Source of the DNA: Nitratireductor arenosus | GTDB taxonomy: Bacteria; Pseudomonadota; Alphaproteobacteria; Rhizobiales; Rhizobiaceae | Direction of reading: 5' to 3' | NCBI RefSeq assembly: GCF_009742725.1 | Contig: NZ_WPHG01000001.1 | Location: 656,001 to 720,000 of the forward strand | Length of the DNA stretch: 64,000 bases | Part shown: in pieces, positions 33,010 to 41,578 of the stretch | Layout: each line of letters begins with the position of its first letter | How positions within the stretch are numbered: the first letter of the stretch is position 1 | Program-made: the position numbers and the translations under genes | Notes under the pieces: generated by a model | What the model was told of the DNA's origin: nothing | The model's database searches: none | Seen by the model: only the letters and a program-made list of their open reading frames with translations

Positions 33010-33741
33010 GGGGTCTGACGCAATCTCGATGATCAAGCGGCGCCGATCAGCCTTGCTTGCAGGAGATCGAGCTTCCCACGACCATACATCTGGCGCTTCA
33101 CCAGCTTCAGCCGTGTGATCTGCCCCTCCGTTAGTCCGTTCGACCACGGCTCCGTTATGGCGGCATGGACGGCTGCGCGGTCGCGCCTGATGCCGTTGGC
33201 GAAAGACGCGACCAGGCTCTTGCTGGCTTCGGTGGTCCATGCGTCGAGGTCGCTCGCAGCCTTCGTCCGGATCATCGTCTGGAACCTGTCGATCAGACAT
33301 CGGGCCTCTGCCACCCAGCGCCAGCCCGAGATGATGTACGAGACATTCGAGACGCGACGTGCGTCTGGAACGCTCTGCAACCACATTGTCCTCAAACCGC
33401 TCCGCGAAGATGCGTCGCCGGCAGAATGTCACCTCGCAAACGAAACGTCGTGTCGTAAGTCGAAGCCGGACTTTCCTGCCGGAACACGGAAGATCGGCGA
33501 TGATCCTGACGTATCGGCTGTGGACGCGGCCGGAGATACGACCGCAGAGCGGGCACGGCCGACGCTCGGCAGCCGACCGTGCAGAAACGACCATCATCCC
33601 ATTGTCCTCGGCGGCACTCTCGACAACCAATCCAGCCGGGATCAGGGACGACAAACGCATGATGTTCGCCATGGCGCTGATTCCCTTCGTGAAACCGCGT
33701 CAGTCCGCCATGTGAAATCATCAGATTTGAGTCAGAGCCCC
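33010..33741 (-). mobile_element. ISL3-family insertion sequence, internally deleted
   Basis: About 730 bp with imperfect terminal inverted repeats: GGGGTCTGACGCAATCTC at 33010 and the complement of GATTTGAGTCAGAGCCCC ending at 33741. The full-length family is about twice as long. It contains only the two ends of the transposase gene. Confidence 0.7.
33033..33672 (-). pseudogene. ISL3-family transposase with central deletion
   Basis: The N-terminal part (from 33672) has the zinc-finger region RPCPLCGRISGRVHSRYVR and FVCEVTFCRRRIFAERFEDN. Around 33300-33312 it changes frame into the C-terminal part, IIRTKAASDLDAW-like sequence and EPWSNGLTEGQITRLKLVKR, QMYGRGKLDLLQARLI. Most of the catalytic domain is gone. 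Confidence 0.78.
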
Positions 33742-34143
33742 GATTGCACGCCGATCCAGGGTCCCCATTCCGAGCCGATTGACAGGGGGAAGTTCGATCT
33801 GCATCGCTGTGCGCCTCGGTCACCGTTTTTGATGAGCCCAAGGTGCCGGATGCGGTCGGCGCGCAGGTGGGAACGGGGTGGGAATAAGGTGGGGGTTTGG
33901 TGGGTCTGGCCATTTCGGTTGCCGCTTGGGCAGACAAGGGGATGGCGCTGACCGCTTTGTGACTATTGCAGAGCCTGAACATACAAGAACACGCTTGAGT
34001 GCCATGCTGTTGAGATCTCCTACAGTTGATAGATCACCGCCGCTTCGACTGCGCCAAGACCGAGCGAAGCAGGCGATTGCGCGACATGTGAATGCCGCGA
34101 TAGCTTGAGTGAACGTTCTACTGCGATGGAGGCGTGCTCGACG
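33742..34143. other. Intergenic stretch between ISL3 remnant and HNH gene
   Basis: About 400 bp with no coding region I can support. A G/T-rich run around 33870-33920 stands out, but I see no known element. Confidence 0.4.
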
Positions 34144-34833
34144 ATGACCGACCTGACTTTTGACCGGAAGCAAGCCTTGGAAGCAATCCGCCTGGCGAAA
34201 ACTAACGGTCAGGAATGGCTATATGAAAGCTATCCCAAGCCCAACGGTCAGAAGCGCAAGTCGAGCACGGGTTTTCTGATGCACGAAGGCGCGGCTTACC
34301 CAGTGAAACCGCTGGGGCGTCTAGCAAACGAGATTGCTGGCAACCCTATGACCGATAATCCCATCACAAACGTTTTCCGGAAATACTTCGAGAGATTGGG
34401 GTTCCAGCTGATCGACAGCCCCGAGGACGAGGCTGAAAGCGCGACTGAGCGTCAGCGCCGCCTCGCGGAAGTTTGGGAGCGCCCGGGCCAAGCCCGCTTT
34501 CGTCGCGCGGTTTTTAAGATGTTCGGCGCGCGCTGCCTCGTGACTGGATGCGAGACACTGATGGCCTTGGAAGCCGCGCACGTTCTGCCTGTGTCCAGCG
34601 GCGGCGGCGACGATGGGTGGAACGGCATTCCTCTACGCGCGGACCTACATAGACTGTTCGACGCTGGCGCCATCACGATCGAGCCCACCTCGTGGAAACT
34701 CTTGGTCGCTGATGACGTGTGTAAGGAATACGGCCAGTATCACGGTTTGAATCTCGAGCCGGTCATCGCCCAGATCGACGGCGTATCGGATCTGGCGGCG
34801 GCACTGCGGAAGCGAGTGGCCATGATTGGCTAA
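34144..34833 (+). CDS. HNH endonuclease-domain protein
   Basis: A 229-aa protein with a C-terminal HNH-type nuclease. FRRAVFKMFGARCLVTGCET is followed by LEAAHVLPVSSGGGDDGWNG and IPLRADLHRLFDAGAITIEP, the AH...N...H pattern of the HNH_2 family (His near 155, Asn near 169, His near 177). The first ~100 residues (EAIRLAKTNGQEWLYESYP, KPLGRLANEIAG) form an unrecognised domain that may recognise DNA. It is a stand-alone gene between IS debris and a restriction-modification locus, so a modification-dependent restriction role is plausible. The ATG at 34144 is chosen; an ATG at 34126 is an alternative. Confidence 0.75.
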   Translation: MTDLTFDRKQALEAIRLAKTNGQEWLYESYPKPNGQKRKSSTGFLMHEGAAYPVKPLGRLANEIAGNPMTDNPITNVFRKYFERLGFQLIDSPEDEAESATERQRRLAEVWERPGQARFRRAVFKMFGARCLVTGCETLMALEAAHVLPVSSGGGDDGWNGIPLRADLHRLFDAGAITIEPTSWKLLVADDVCKEYGQYHGLNLEPVIAQIDGVSDLAAALRKRVAMIG

Positions 34834-34914
34834 ATGCGAGCCGGACCGACCCGGCTCCAGCTGACGAAAGTGGACGCAAGGAAGGAAGCGCGCGATACGC
34901 TGCTGGTTGTCTTT

Positions 34915-35412
34915 TCAGGCGTCGACCACAATTTCTGAAGCGGGGACGCCGAGCCGATAACCCCGATTGCGCACCGTCGTGATCAGGGCTTTGCTCTCGC
35001 CATCGGTGAATCCGGCAGCCTTGAACGCGTCGCGCAGCTCGCGGATCAGATCCTTGGCCTCGCGCACCGTCGTGCCTTCGAGATAGGATCCGGAGGCGAC
35101 CTGATCGCGCGACAGTGCCTTTTCCAGCAGGCGCTCGAACACGGGAAAAATCTGACGCGACAGAATTACGGAGCGACCGTCCCATTGAACCTCGGCCGTC
35201 GCTCTCCGAACGCGAAGCGCGGGCGCCAGCGGGACCGGCACCAGAGCGGCGTCGTCGATTGCAGCGCCGAGGACGTTGGAGGCAGGCTTCAGCACCTCGA
35301 GGGTTTCGATCAAATGAAAGCCTGCATCGTAGTGTCGTCGCGCAGTCTCCGCTGGCAATTCCGGTGCGAGGATCGTGATGTCCGAGCCCTGCGCCGCCTG
35401 GCGCAACTGCAC
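34915..35412 (-). CDS. Winged-helix protein with OmpR/PhoB-type C-terminal domain
   Basis: A 165-aa protein. The C-terminal half reads LSRQIFPVFERLLEKALSRD, EAKDLIRELRDAFKAAG, then ITTVRNRGYRLGVPASE, the layout of an OmpR-type winged helix ending in the usual RGYRL. The N-terminal ~80 residues do not look like a receiver domain. Start is a GTG and is uncertain; another frame upstream has coding-like features, so a frameshifted longer gene cannot be excluded. It lies downstream of the type III restriction gene on the same strand. Confidence 0.5.
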   Translation of the reverse strand: MQLRQAAQGSDITILAPELPAETARRHYDAGFHLIETLEVLKPASNVLGAAIDDAALVPVPLAPALRVRRATAEVQWDGRSVILSRQIFPVFERLLEKALSRDQVASGSYLEGTTVREAKDLIRELRDAFKAAGFTDGESKALITTVRNRGYRLGVPASEIVVDA

Positions 35413-35608
35413 TCACATCGAGGGAGCGCGGCCTGCTTGATCGCCTCCTTCCCGCAGCGGGTGCCGAGAAGCTTGTGAACAATTTGCCCTTCAGTCCACT
35501 TGGTGAAGACATTTCACGGTCCGATACGGTCGAACATCTTAACAGATATCGTCACCTGCTTAGATTTTATCCCGATTTGTTGGTTCTCGAATAGATCCGA
35601 TATCCCTA

Positions 35609-38236
35609 TTATTGGGTCTTCACCACCATCTGAGTCCGCATGTCCCGGCCGTCGACGGTCTTTTCGACCACAACGAACAAGCACTTGCCGCCGCTCTTCC
35701 TCTCCCACAGCTGGCCGACGGTCCGCTTTTCGGCGGTGTCGGGGCCATCGGCGATGTGAGCTCCCTTGTACTCTACGACGAGCAGCCGGCCGTCCTCCAA
35801 CTGAGCCACGAAATCCGGATAGAACTTGTCTGTGGCCGTGGGCAACCAGAACGAGTTGGGGTGGCGAGCGACGTTGCGTATCCAGAACTTGAGACCCGGC
35901 AAGCTGTCGATGGCTTGCGCGCACTGGAATTCTTCACCGTTCTCGGCTCCGTCGAAGGCAGGCACATGGTCCGGCCCAAGGAAGTGCTTGCGAGGTTTCC
36001 AGCGCCCACGATACCGGCGCTGATCCCAGTACATCCCGTCTTTGAACTCGAAAGCCTGGTCGAAGGAGACCTCGACCTTGGCTTCTGGAGCGAAGAGATA
36101 CCGCTGGTAGACGCCATCGCGTTCCTGCTGGCGGATGGCGGCGAGCTTCTCGCGGACCTTGCGGGCGAGGATGAACTTGCACCGCATCAGCGCCGCGATG
36201 TGCATGCCGCGCGTAGTGATCAGGTGGGCGACCAGATCGCGCAGCCAGCGGAGCAGTTCGCTCTGATGGATTTCCGGCTGGCGCACCTGCCGGTCGAGCC
36301 AGAGCACCAGCGCCTCCGGTGTCCACCCTTCGACATCGACGTCTAGCGCCAGCTGCTCTTCTTCGTCGGCGAACTGGTAGGTGATGCGGCTGCCATCGAG
36401 GTCGATCTCGAAGCTGCGCGCCGTCTCCCGGATCGCGAACTCGCCTTCGCCCAGTTTCGACGAGTGGTCGAGCAGCGACCAGTCGTGGAATTCCATGAAC
36501 ACGTCGGTGTCCGCGAACTCGAACTCGCCCTGGATCTCGGACACCAGGCGCGGGACCTCGAACGCCTCGCCCTGTTCTGCAGGCGACAGCTGGTCCTTCA
36601 CTTCGACGCGATACTTGGTGACGGCCGCCGAGAACCCAGTTCGTTCGGTCTCGGGGAGGGCCTCGGCGATCACCCTTTCGAGGCCGCCGTCAACACGCCC
36701 CGTCACGGCGATCTCGACCTTCCCATCGTCAGTTTCGCGAACGCTCACCCCTTCGCGCTTCTTCAGTTCGGCAACCACCTCGGGTGTCGCCGTCACCGTG
36801 TGCTTGAAAGTCGGCTTCGGCTTGTCGCGCGGGCCGAACAGGCCGGTATCGGCATCGAGCGAAGTTTGCGCCGGTTCGATGTTGTCGAGCGCCTCATCCT
36901 CCTCGAAACCCATGGCCACCAGCTTGTCGGCCAGCGACCGCGCCGCCTCGCCGAACGACGGCTCAGACAGGAACGCATAGGCGCGGTTCAAATCCTCGGC
37001 CTTGCGGCGCTTGGCATAAGGCATCCGCAGGACGCGCCCCAGCAACTGCTCGACGTCCACCGCGCTCTGGATCCGCGAGACCGAGCAGAACGCATAGGCG
37101 AACGAACAATCCCAGCCCTCCTTCAGCGCCTCGACGGTGATGACGTATTCGATCGGGCATTTCGGATCGAACAGGTTGATGCCGTCCAGTTCGCGCTGGT
37201 CGCCGGTAGCCACGGCGATATTGTGCTCGGGGATCTGCTCGACCTCCATCAGGTGCTTCTTCAGCACCTCGACTGTCACCTCCTGGTTCTTGGGCTGCGC
37301 CTGGAACAGGACGATGGGTCGGATATACGCCGTGTCCTTCTCGGCTTCCTCAGCCAGCGACGCCCGCGACGCGATCGCCCCGTTCACAGCGTTCTGCCAG
37401 GTGTCGTGCTCGGACAGCATGATCGGCAGCTTGATCATCTCCTCGAGCTTCAGCTCCTGCGCCGTGACACTGTGCAGGATGTTCGAGTTGAGCCGCGGCG
37501 TCGCCGTGAACTCGATGATCGCCGACGGATTGACCCGCGCCTGCATTTCGCGCGTCAGGCCGGTGACCGCGTTGTGCGCTTCGTCCACGATCATCAGCGG
37601 CCGGTGGACATGCATCAGATTGGCGAAGGAGAACTTCACGCCGCCGCCTTCCAGCGCTTCCAGCCCCGGCAAGGTCTTGGGCAGCGCCGTGAAGTGCGGC
37701 TCCATGTTCTCGTTGTGGGAATAGACCTTGCGGCCCTCGGTGTTCGAGACCCGCAGCGTCTGGATCGTGCCCACGACGATGCAGCAATGGTCGCGGATGT
37801 CGTGCGGGCGGATATGCGTGAAGTCCGCGATGTCGAACACGCGCACCCGGCCGTCGAAGGCCTCATCCAGCGCCTGCCGATAGGGGTGGCGGGCGTTCTT
37901 CAGCGCCTCGGCCGTCTGAAGCCGGATCGTGTTCGACGGCACCAGCCACAGGACCATCGGATAGTCCTTCTCCACCCAGGCGTCGCGCGCGATGCCGATA
38001 GAGTGGGCGCCGAGGATAGTCTTGCCGCCCCCGGTGGGCAGGCGCAGGCAGACATAGGGAACGGCCGGCAGCTCGGCGAGCGGCGTGTAGGTGCCGCCAT
38101 ATCGGCCGAGCCGCTTGGCCTGGTCCGGCTCCCTGGTGATCGCCTCGTACGCGCCCTTCGGGCCCGCCACGCGCGCCTCCTCGAAGAACCGGCGGAGAAC
38201 GGAGAGAGTATCGGTCTGGTATTGCTTCAGTTTCAT
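35609..38236 (-). CDS. res: Type III restriction enzyme, Res subunit
   Basis: An 875-aa Res subunit, from MKLKQYQTDTLSVLRRFFEE. The SF2 helicase domain has Walker A LPTGGGKTILGAHSI near residue 66, DEAH as MIVDEAHNAVTGL and motif III as IIEFTATPRLNSN. Motif VI is probably QLLGRVLRMPYAKRR. The C-terminal nuclease reads FYPDFVAQLEDGRLLVVEYKG, a PD-ExK type site. Type III Res cuts only in complex with Mod, after ATP-driven communication between head-to-head sites. It lies 11 bp behind the mod stop and looks intact, though mod is interrupted. Confidence 0.93.
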   Translation of the reverse strand: MKLKQYQTDTLSVLRRFFEEARVAGPKGAYEAITREPDQAKRLGRYGGTYTPLAELPAVPYVCLRLPTGGGKTILGAHSIGIARDAWVEKDYPMVLWLVPSNTIRLQTAEALKNARHPYRQALDEAFDGRVRVFDIADFTHIRPHDIRDHCCIVVGTIQTLRVSNTEGRKVYSHNENMEPHFTALPKTLPGLEALEGGGVKFSFANLMHVHRPLMIVDEAHNAVTGLTREMQARVNPSAIIEFTATPRLNSNILHSVTAQELKLEEMIKLPIMLSEHDTWQNAVNGAIASRASLAEEAEKDTAYIRPIVLFQAQPKNQEVTVEVLKKHLMEVEQIPEHNIAVATGDQRELDGINLFDPKCPIEYVITVEALKEGWDCSFAYAFCSVSRIQSAVDVEQLLGRVLRMPYAKRRKAEDLNRAYAFLSEPSFGEAARSLADKLVAMGFEEDEALDNIEPAQTSLDADTGLFGPRDKPKPTFKHTVTATPEVVAELKKREGVSVRETDDGKVEIAVTGRVDGGLERVIAEALPETERTGFSAAVTKYRVEVKDQLSPAEQGEAFEVPRLVSEIQGEFEFADTDVFMEFHDWSLLDHSSKLGEGEFAIRETARSFEIDLDGSRITYQFADEEEQLALDVDVEGWTPEALVLWLDRQVRQPEIHQSELLRWLRDLVAHLITTRGMHIAALMRCKFILARKVREKLAAIRQQERDGVYQRYLFAPEAKVEVSFDQAFEFKDGMYWDQRRYRGRWKPRKHFLGPDHVPAFDGAENGEEFQCAQAIDSLPGLKFWIRNVARHPNSFWLPTATDKFYPDFVAQLEDGRLLVVEYKGAHIADGPDTAEKRTVGQLWERKSGGKCLFVVVEKTVDGRDMRTQMVVKTQ

Positions 38237-38247
38237 CAGATGCCCCC

Positions 38248-39801
38248 TCAGGCCCGCGCTTTGACGTCGTAGGGCGTCTGCTTGAAGGTGATGCGCTCGC
38301 GGTCGAGCGTCGCGGGCGTCAGTCGGGATCTTTCGCCATACACCGTAAGCGGGCCGTCGAAGCCCGGCGCCAGCTTGGCGATATCCTCGCGGATCAGGGC
38401 GAGGGTCGCGCGGGTCAGCACGTTGCCGCCGCCCGGCCTCTTGTCGCCAAGGATGCCGTTGTAGAGCAGCGCATGGGCGCGGCCGTCCTCGATACCGAGC
38501 AGCGGGCTGTCGCCACTGCCATCCCACGGTCGGTCGGTCTCCGAAAACCAGACATGCGCCGCCAGCACCGGGAAGCGGATGTCCTGCCGAATGTGGCCTT
38601 CCTCGTCAAAGACAGGTGGGCCGAGCCGGTAGAAGCGGAAACCGCCACCGCTTTTCCAGCCTGCACTTCCCGATATTCCGCCCTGTTCGCCGTCGATCAC
38701 CTTCTGGAGGCGCGGCGCGCAGTGGGTGCGGGCGTGGTCCCCCATCTCGATGCCGATGTAGCGACGGCCCATCTTGTGAGCGACAGCCGCTGTCGTGCCA
38801 GAGCCGAGGAAGGAGTCGAGAACGAGGTCGCCGGGATTGGTCGCAATTTGAAGGATTCGCTCGATAAGTCGTTCGGGCTTCGGAGTTCCAAAGCTCACAT
38901 CTGATCCGAAAAGTTCGTTGGCCTCCTTCTTCGACTCGTCGGTATGGCCGGCATCAGAATGCGGCCATCAAGTCCAAGGCACCAGCCCTTCCACTTCTGA
39001 AAGAAAGCGAATGACGCTCGGCTGGGAGTCCCCATTCTTCCCCCAATAAATCCGGTTGGCCGCCTTCAACTTGAGAAATTCTGGTTCGATCATCGACCAA
39101 CATCTTCCCTCTGGCGGTCGATGAACGCGACCCGAGGGCGCAACGATTTCATACATCTGGTTGGGTCGGTAGCCTTGAGCCGTCATTGGCAACCCGCGCC
39201 AGCGCTTCCTCGGGTCGGTTTCGCTGCGATTGTCCGGGTTCTTGTAGATCTTTGCCTGTTCCTCGTTGAGCGGCACGCGGTTCCTGACCTTCTTGAAAAG
39301 TTCAGGCTCCTGAGCGTAGACGGTCACGTATTCATGCGCATCTCCGATAGAGCCACGGTTCTCTCGCGAATATCGCTTCTGCCAAACATTATTTGCGATG
39401 AACCGTGAACGCCCGAACACCTCGTCCATGATGACCTTGAGGTAGTGCCCCTCGTGATCGTCGATGGACACCCAGATCGAGCCATCCTCGGCCAGAAGAT
39501 CGCGCAGCAGTTCCAGCCGGGGCCACATCATGGCCAGCCATTGCGTGTGCTCGAGGTTGTCGTCGTAGTGCTCGAAGGCAGAGCGCGTGTTGTAGGGCGG
39601 GTCGATATAGATGCATTTCACCCGACCGGCATAGAAGGGGAGCAGGGCCTTCAGCGCTTCCAGGTTGTCGCCCTGGATCAGCATGTTGCCCGCGCCACCG
39701 TCGCCCGCCGACAGATCCGGGACTTCCTCCAGCAGGCGATAGGGCACGTGCTGTGCCGTGCGGATGTCCTCGTCCCGTGTCAGCCAGTTCAATATCGGCA
39801 T
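38248..39801 (-). pseudogene. mod: Type III DNA methyltransferase Mod, interrupted by one in-frame TGA
   Basis: A 517-codon frame that would encode an adenine methyltransferase of the beta class, but codon 278 is TGA (38968-38970). Before it: CIYIDPPYNTRSAFEHYDD (DPPY motif) and the target-recognition region. After it, in the same frame: WPHSDAGHTDESKKEANELF, then LDSFLGSGTTAAVAHKMGRR (FxGxG motif). Relatives read WT-W-W-P at this spot, so the stop is probably a TGG to TGA change. Separate products would be 277 aa and 216 aa (from 38898). Sequencing error is the main alternative. Confidence 0.85.
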
Positions 39802-39804
39802 GCG

Positions 39805-39993
39805 CTACCGCTCGTCCTCTCGTTTCTTGCCGGAGGGTTTTACGGTCCGTCCGGTCAGCCGCTGGTACTCCTCGACCGCAAGGACGACGACTACCGGGCG
39901 CCCGTGCTTCTCGACGACCACGGGCTCGGCCCGTGCCTCGTCGATCAACTGGCCGAAGTGATGCTTGGCCTCACGGGCAGACACGGCCTTCAT
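39805..39993 (-). CDS. Phd/YefM-family antitoxin-like protein
   Basis: A 62-aa Phd/YefM protein: SAREAKHHFGQLIDEARAEP then VVVEKHGRPVVVVLAVEEYQ and RLTGRTVKPSGKKRE. These proteins bind their own promoter through the N-terminal domain and neutralise a toxin with the C-terminal tail. No toxin gene (Doc, RelE or PIN) is adjacent; instead the stop lies 3 bp before mod. It may act as an autoregulator of the restriction-modification genes. A strong AGGGAGGGG site precedes the ATG. Confidence 0.85.
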   Translation of the reverse strand: MKAVSAREAKHHFGQLIDEARAEPVVVEKHGRPVVVVLAVEEYQRLTGRTVKPSGKKREDER

Positions 39994-40008
39994 GGGCCCC
40001 TCCCTGAT

Positions 40009-40029
40009 TTGTGGTCAGAATGGTCACAA
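40009..40029. promoter_or_regulatory. Candidate Phd operator
   Basis: TTGTGGTC (40009-40016) and GGTCACAA (40022-40029) form an imperfect palindrome 16 bp upstream of the phd-like start. Within it, TGGTCA occurs twice as a direct repeat with 9-bp phase. Location and symmetry fit autoregulation by a Phd-type protein. Confidence 0.45.
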
Positions 40030-40205
40030 TGCGGCGATGAGGTCAACGACCCGCGGAAATGCGGTCGCTAAATCAGGAAGTTCGACGCCAGTGGCATTTC
40101 GACCGGATGGAACCGGGATCGGAGTCCGTGCGGCCGCAAGGGAAGAATGACTTATAGAACAGATGCTTGAAAGCTTTTTACCAAACTGCGCAGTCAACAG
40201 GTCCA

Positions 40206-40376
40206 GAGAATATCGGCCCTCAGAGACCGCTTCGGGGCCTCCTTGCAGCGGGGCCGGTTAACAGCCCCACCCGCATAACCCCCGAAAAAAAGAAAAAATC
40301 CGGCCGCAGCCGGATCGGGAGAACGCTTTCGCGAGGGCAAGTGGCGGAGGGGGTGGGCCTGATATTCAACCTTCTC
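40206..40376 (-). repeat. ~171-bp intergenic repeat, copy 2
   Basis: Second copy of the block at 22006-22177, same orientation, and again just downstream of a minus-strand gene (the MDR oxidoreductase). Both copies contain an A-run followed by a CCGG hairpin, which on the minus strand is a terminator. The stretch 40030-40205 next to it holds nothing I can recognise. Confidence 0.75.
40284..40315 (-). terminator. Rho-independent terminator of the MDR oxidoreductase gene
   Basis: On the minus strand a perfect 7-bp stem ATCCGGC/GCCGGAT with loop TGCG is followed by TTTTTCTTTTTTTC. It lies ~120 bp beyond the stop of the gene at 40437-41507. Confidence 0.75.
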
Positions 40377-40436
40377 CACCCCCCTAAGCAGCGTACGGAA
40401 CATCATTTTCGTGCGAGAACGACTCTGCGTCGACCG

Positions 40437-41507
40437 CTACGGAACATGCAGGCTGATCTTTCCGATGTGGCCTTTTTTCAGGAACGCCTCCTGTGCGATG
40501 CGGATATCCGACAAGGGATAGCTTTCGGCCACGACCGGGCGGATCTCCCCGCGTTCGATGTATCCCACTAGGTCGGTGAAGACGCGCGCATCTTGCCGGG
40601 TGCTGCCGATCAGGGTCTGATCCTTGAGATAAAGCGTGCGAAGATCCAGTTCAACGATCGGGCCCGCGATCGCGCCGGAGGTCACATAGCGCCCCCGCAC
40701 CGACAGCGCCTCCAAAAGCGCCGGCCAGCGTGGCCCACCAACAAGGTCGAGCACCACGTCGAAGGCATCTACTGGCAGTGCGTCGTCGCGGGCCAGCGTG
40801 GCGTCGGCGCCGAGGTCACCCACGGCCCCCGCCTTCGACGGACTGATGACCGCGGTCACATGCGCCCCGCGCCGTTTCGCCAGCTGGATCACGGCTGACC
40901 CCACACCACCGGAAGCACCGGTGATCAGGACCCGTTCGGCCCCGAGGCCCGCGCGCTGGATCATGCCCTCGGAAGTGGAGAACGCGCAGGGAAAGGAAGC
41001 CAGCTCAATGTCCGAGAGTGCGCTGTCCACCGCGACGGCATGTTCGGCATCGATGGTGGTGAACTGGGCAAAGGCACCGTCGCGCTCGGAACCAAAGGTG
41101 AAAAGCGCATGCGGGTCGTCGCTACTCTGGGGGCGATGCATCGGGCATACCAGCACGCGCTGGCCGGTGCGGGCCGGGTCGACACCCCGCCCCACGGCGA
41201 CGATCTCGCCACAGCAATCGGCCCCCTGGATGCGCGGAAAGGACAGCGCGCCAGACCATGCGCCGTCGGCGTCGGATGCCCCGTCATAGCCCTCACGCGC
41301 AGCGGCGTTGGTGTCGCCACACACCGCCTTGGAATACCAGCCCGTGCGCGTGTTGACATCGGTGTTGTTCACGGCCGAGGCGCGCACGCGGATCAGAACC
41401 TCGCCAGAGCCCGGCTGCGGGACAGGAACGTCTTCGCGGTATTCAAGCCGGTCAAGGTCGCCGTGACCTGTCAGCAGCACGGCTTTCATCGTACCGGGCG
41501 GTGTCAT
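40437..41507 (-). CDS. Zinc-type alcohol dehydrogenase-like / quinone oxidoreductase (MDR)
   Basis: A 356-aa medium-chain dehydrogenase/reductase. The N-terminal GroES-like domain has VPVPQPGSGEVLIRVRASAV and NNTDVNTRTGWYSK; the cofactor domain has ERVLITGASGGVGSAVIQLA near residue 195, with the nucleotide-binding GASGGVGS loop. FPRIQGADCCGEIVAVG is the family signature. The structural zinc cysteines of classical alcohol dehydrogenases are missing, so a zeta-crystallin-like NADPH:quinone reductase activity is likely. It is divergent from a TetR gene with a palindromic operator between them. Confidence 0.88.
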   Translation of the reverse strand: MTPPGTMKAVLLTGHGDLDRLEYREDVPVPQPGSGEVLIRVRASAVNNTDVNTRTGWYSKAVCGDTNAAAREGYDGASDADGAWSGALSFPRIQGADCCGEIVAVGRGVDPARTGQRVLVCPMHRPQSSDDPHALFTFGSERDGAFAQFTTIDAEHAVAVDSALSDIELASFPCAFSTSEGMIQRAGLGAERVLITGASGGVGSAVIQLAKRRGAHVTAVISPSKAGAVGDLGADATLARDDALPVDAFDVVLDLVGGPRWPALLEALSVRGRYVTSGAIAGPIVELDLRTLYLKDQTLIGSTRQDARVFTDLVGYIERGEIRPVVAESYPLSDIRIAQEAFLKKGHIGKISLHVP

Positions 41508-41524
41508 GGCGGACCTTTCGTTCG

Positions 41525-41556
41525 GTAGAGCGTTTCCTCTACTTGCGCAGGTAGAG
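41525..41556. promoter_or_regulatory. Inverted repeats, candidate TetR operator
   Basis: GTAGAG (41525-41530), CTCTAC (41537-41542) and GTAGAG (41551-41556) form two overlapping perfect inverted repeats with spacers of 6 and 8 bp. They lie in the 71-bp gap between the divergent MDR and TetR genes, covering the likely promoters of both. Confidence 0.6.
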
Positions 41557-41578
41557 CAATCCCTTTACCCGGTCAAGC

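Noticed and set aside
38968-38970. In-frame TGA in mod as a selenocysteine codon
   Set aside because: No bacterial SECIS-like hairpin was seen right after it, methyltransferases are not selenoproteins, and relatives appear to have tryptophan here. A point mutation or sequencing error is simpler.
40339-40376. GTGGCGGAGGGGGTGGG...ATTCAAC in repeat copy 2 as a tRNA 3' end and attachment site
   Set aside because: The wording recalls a tRNA end, but copy 1 does not preserve it, no cloverleaf can be formed, and there is no match to the tRNA-Ser at 51107.
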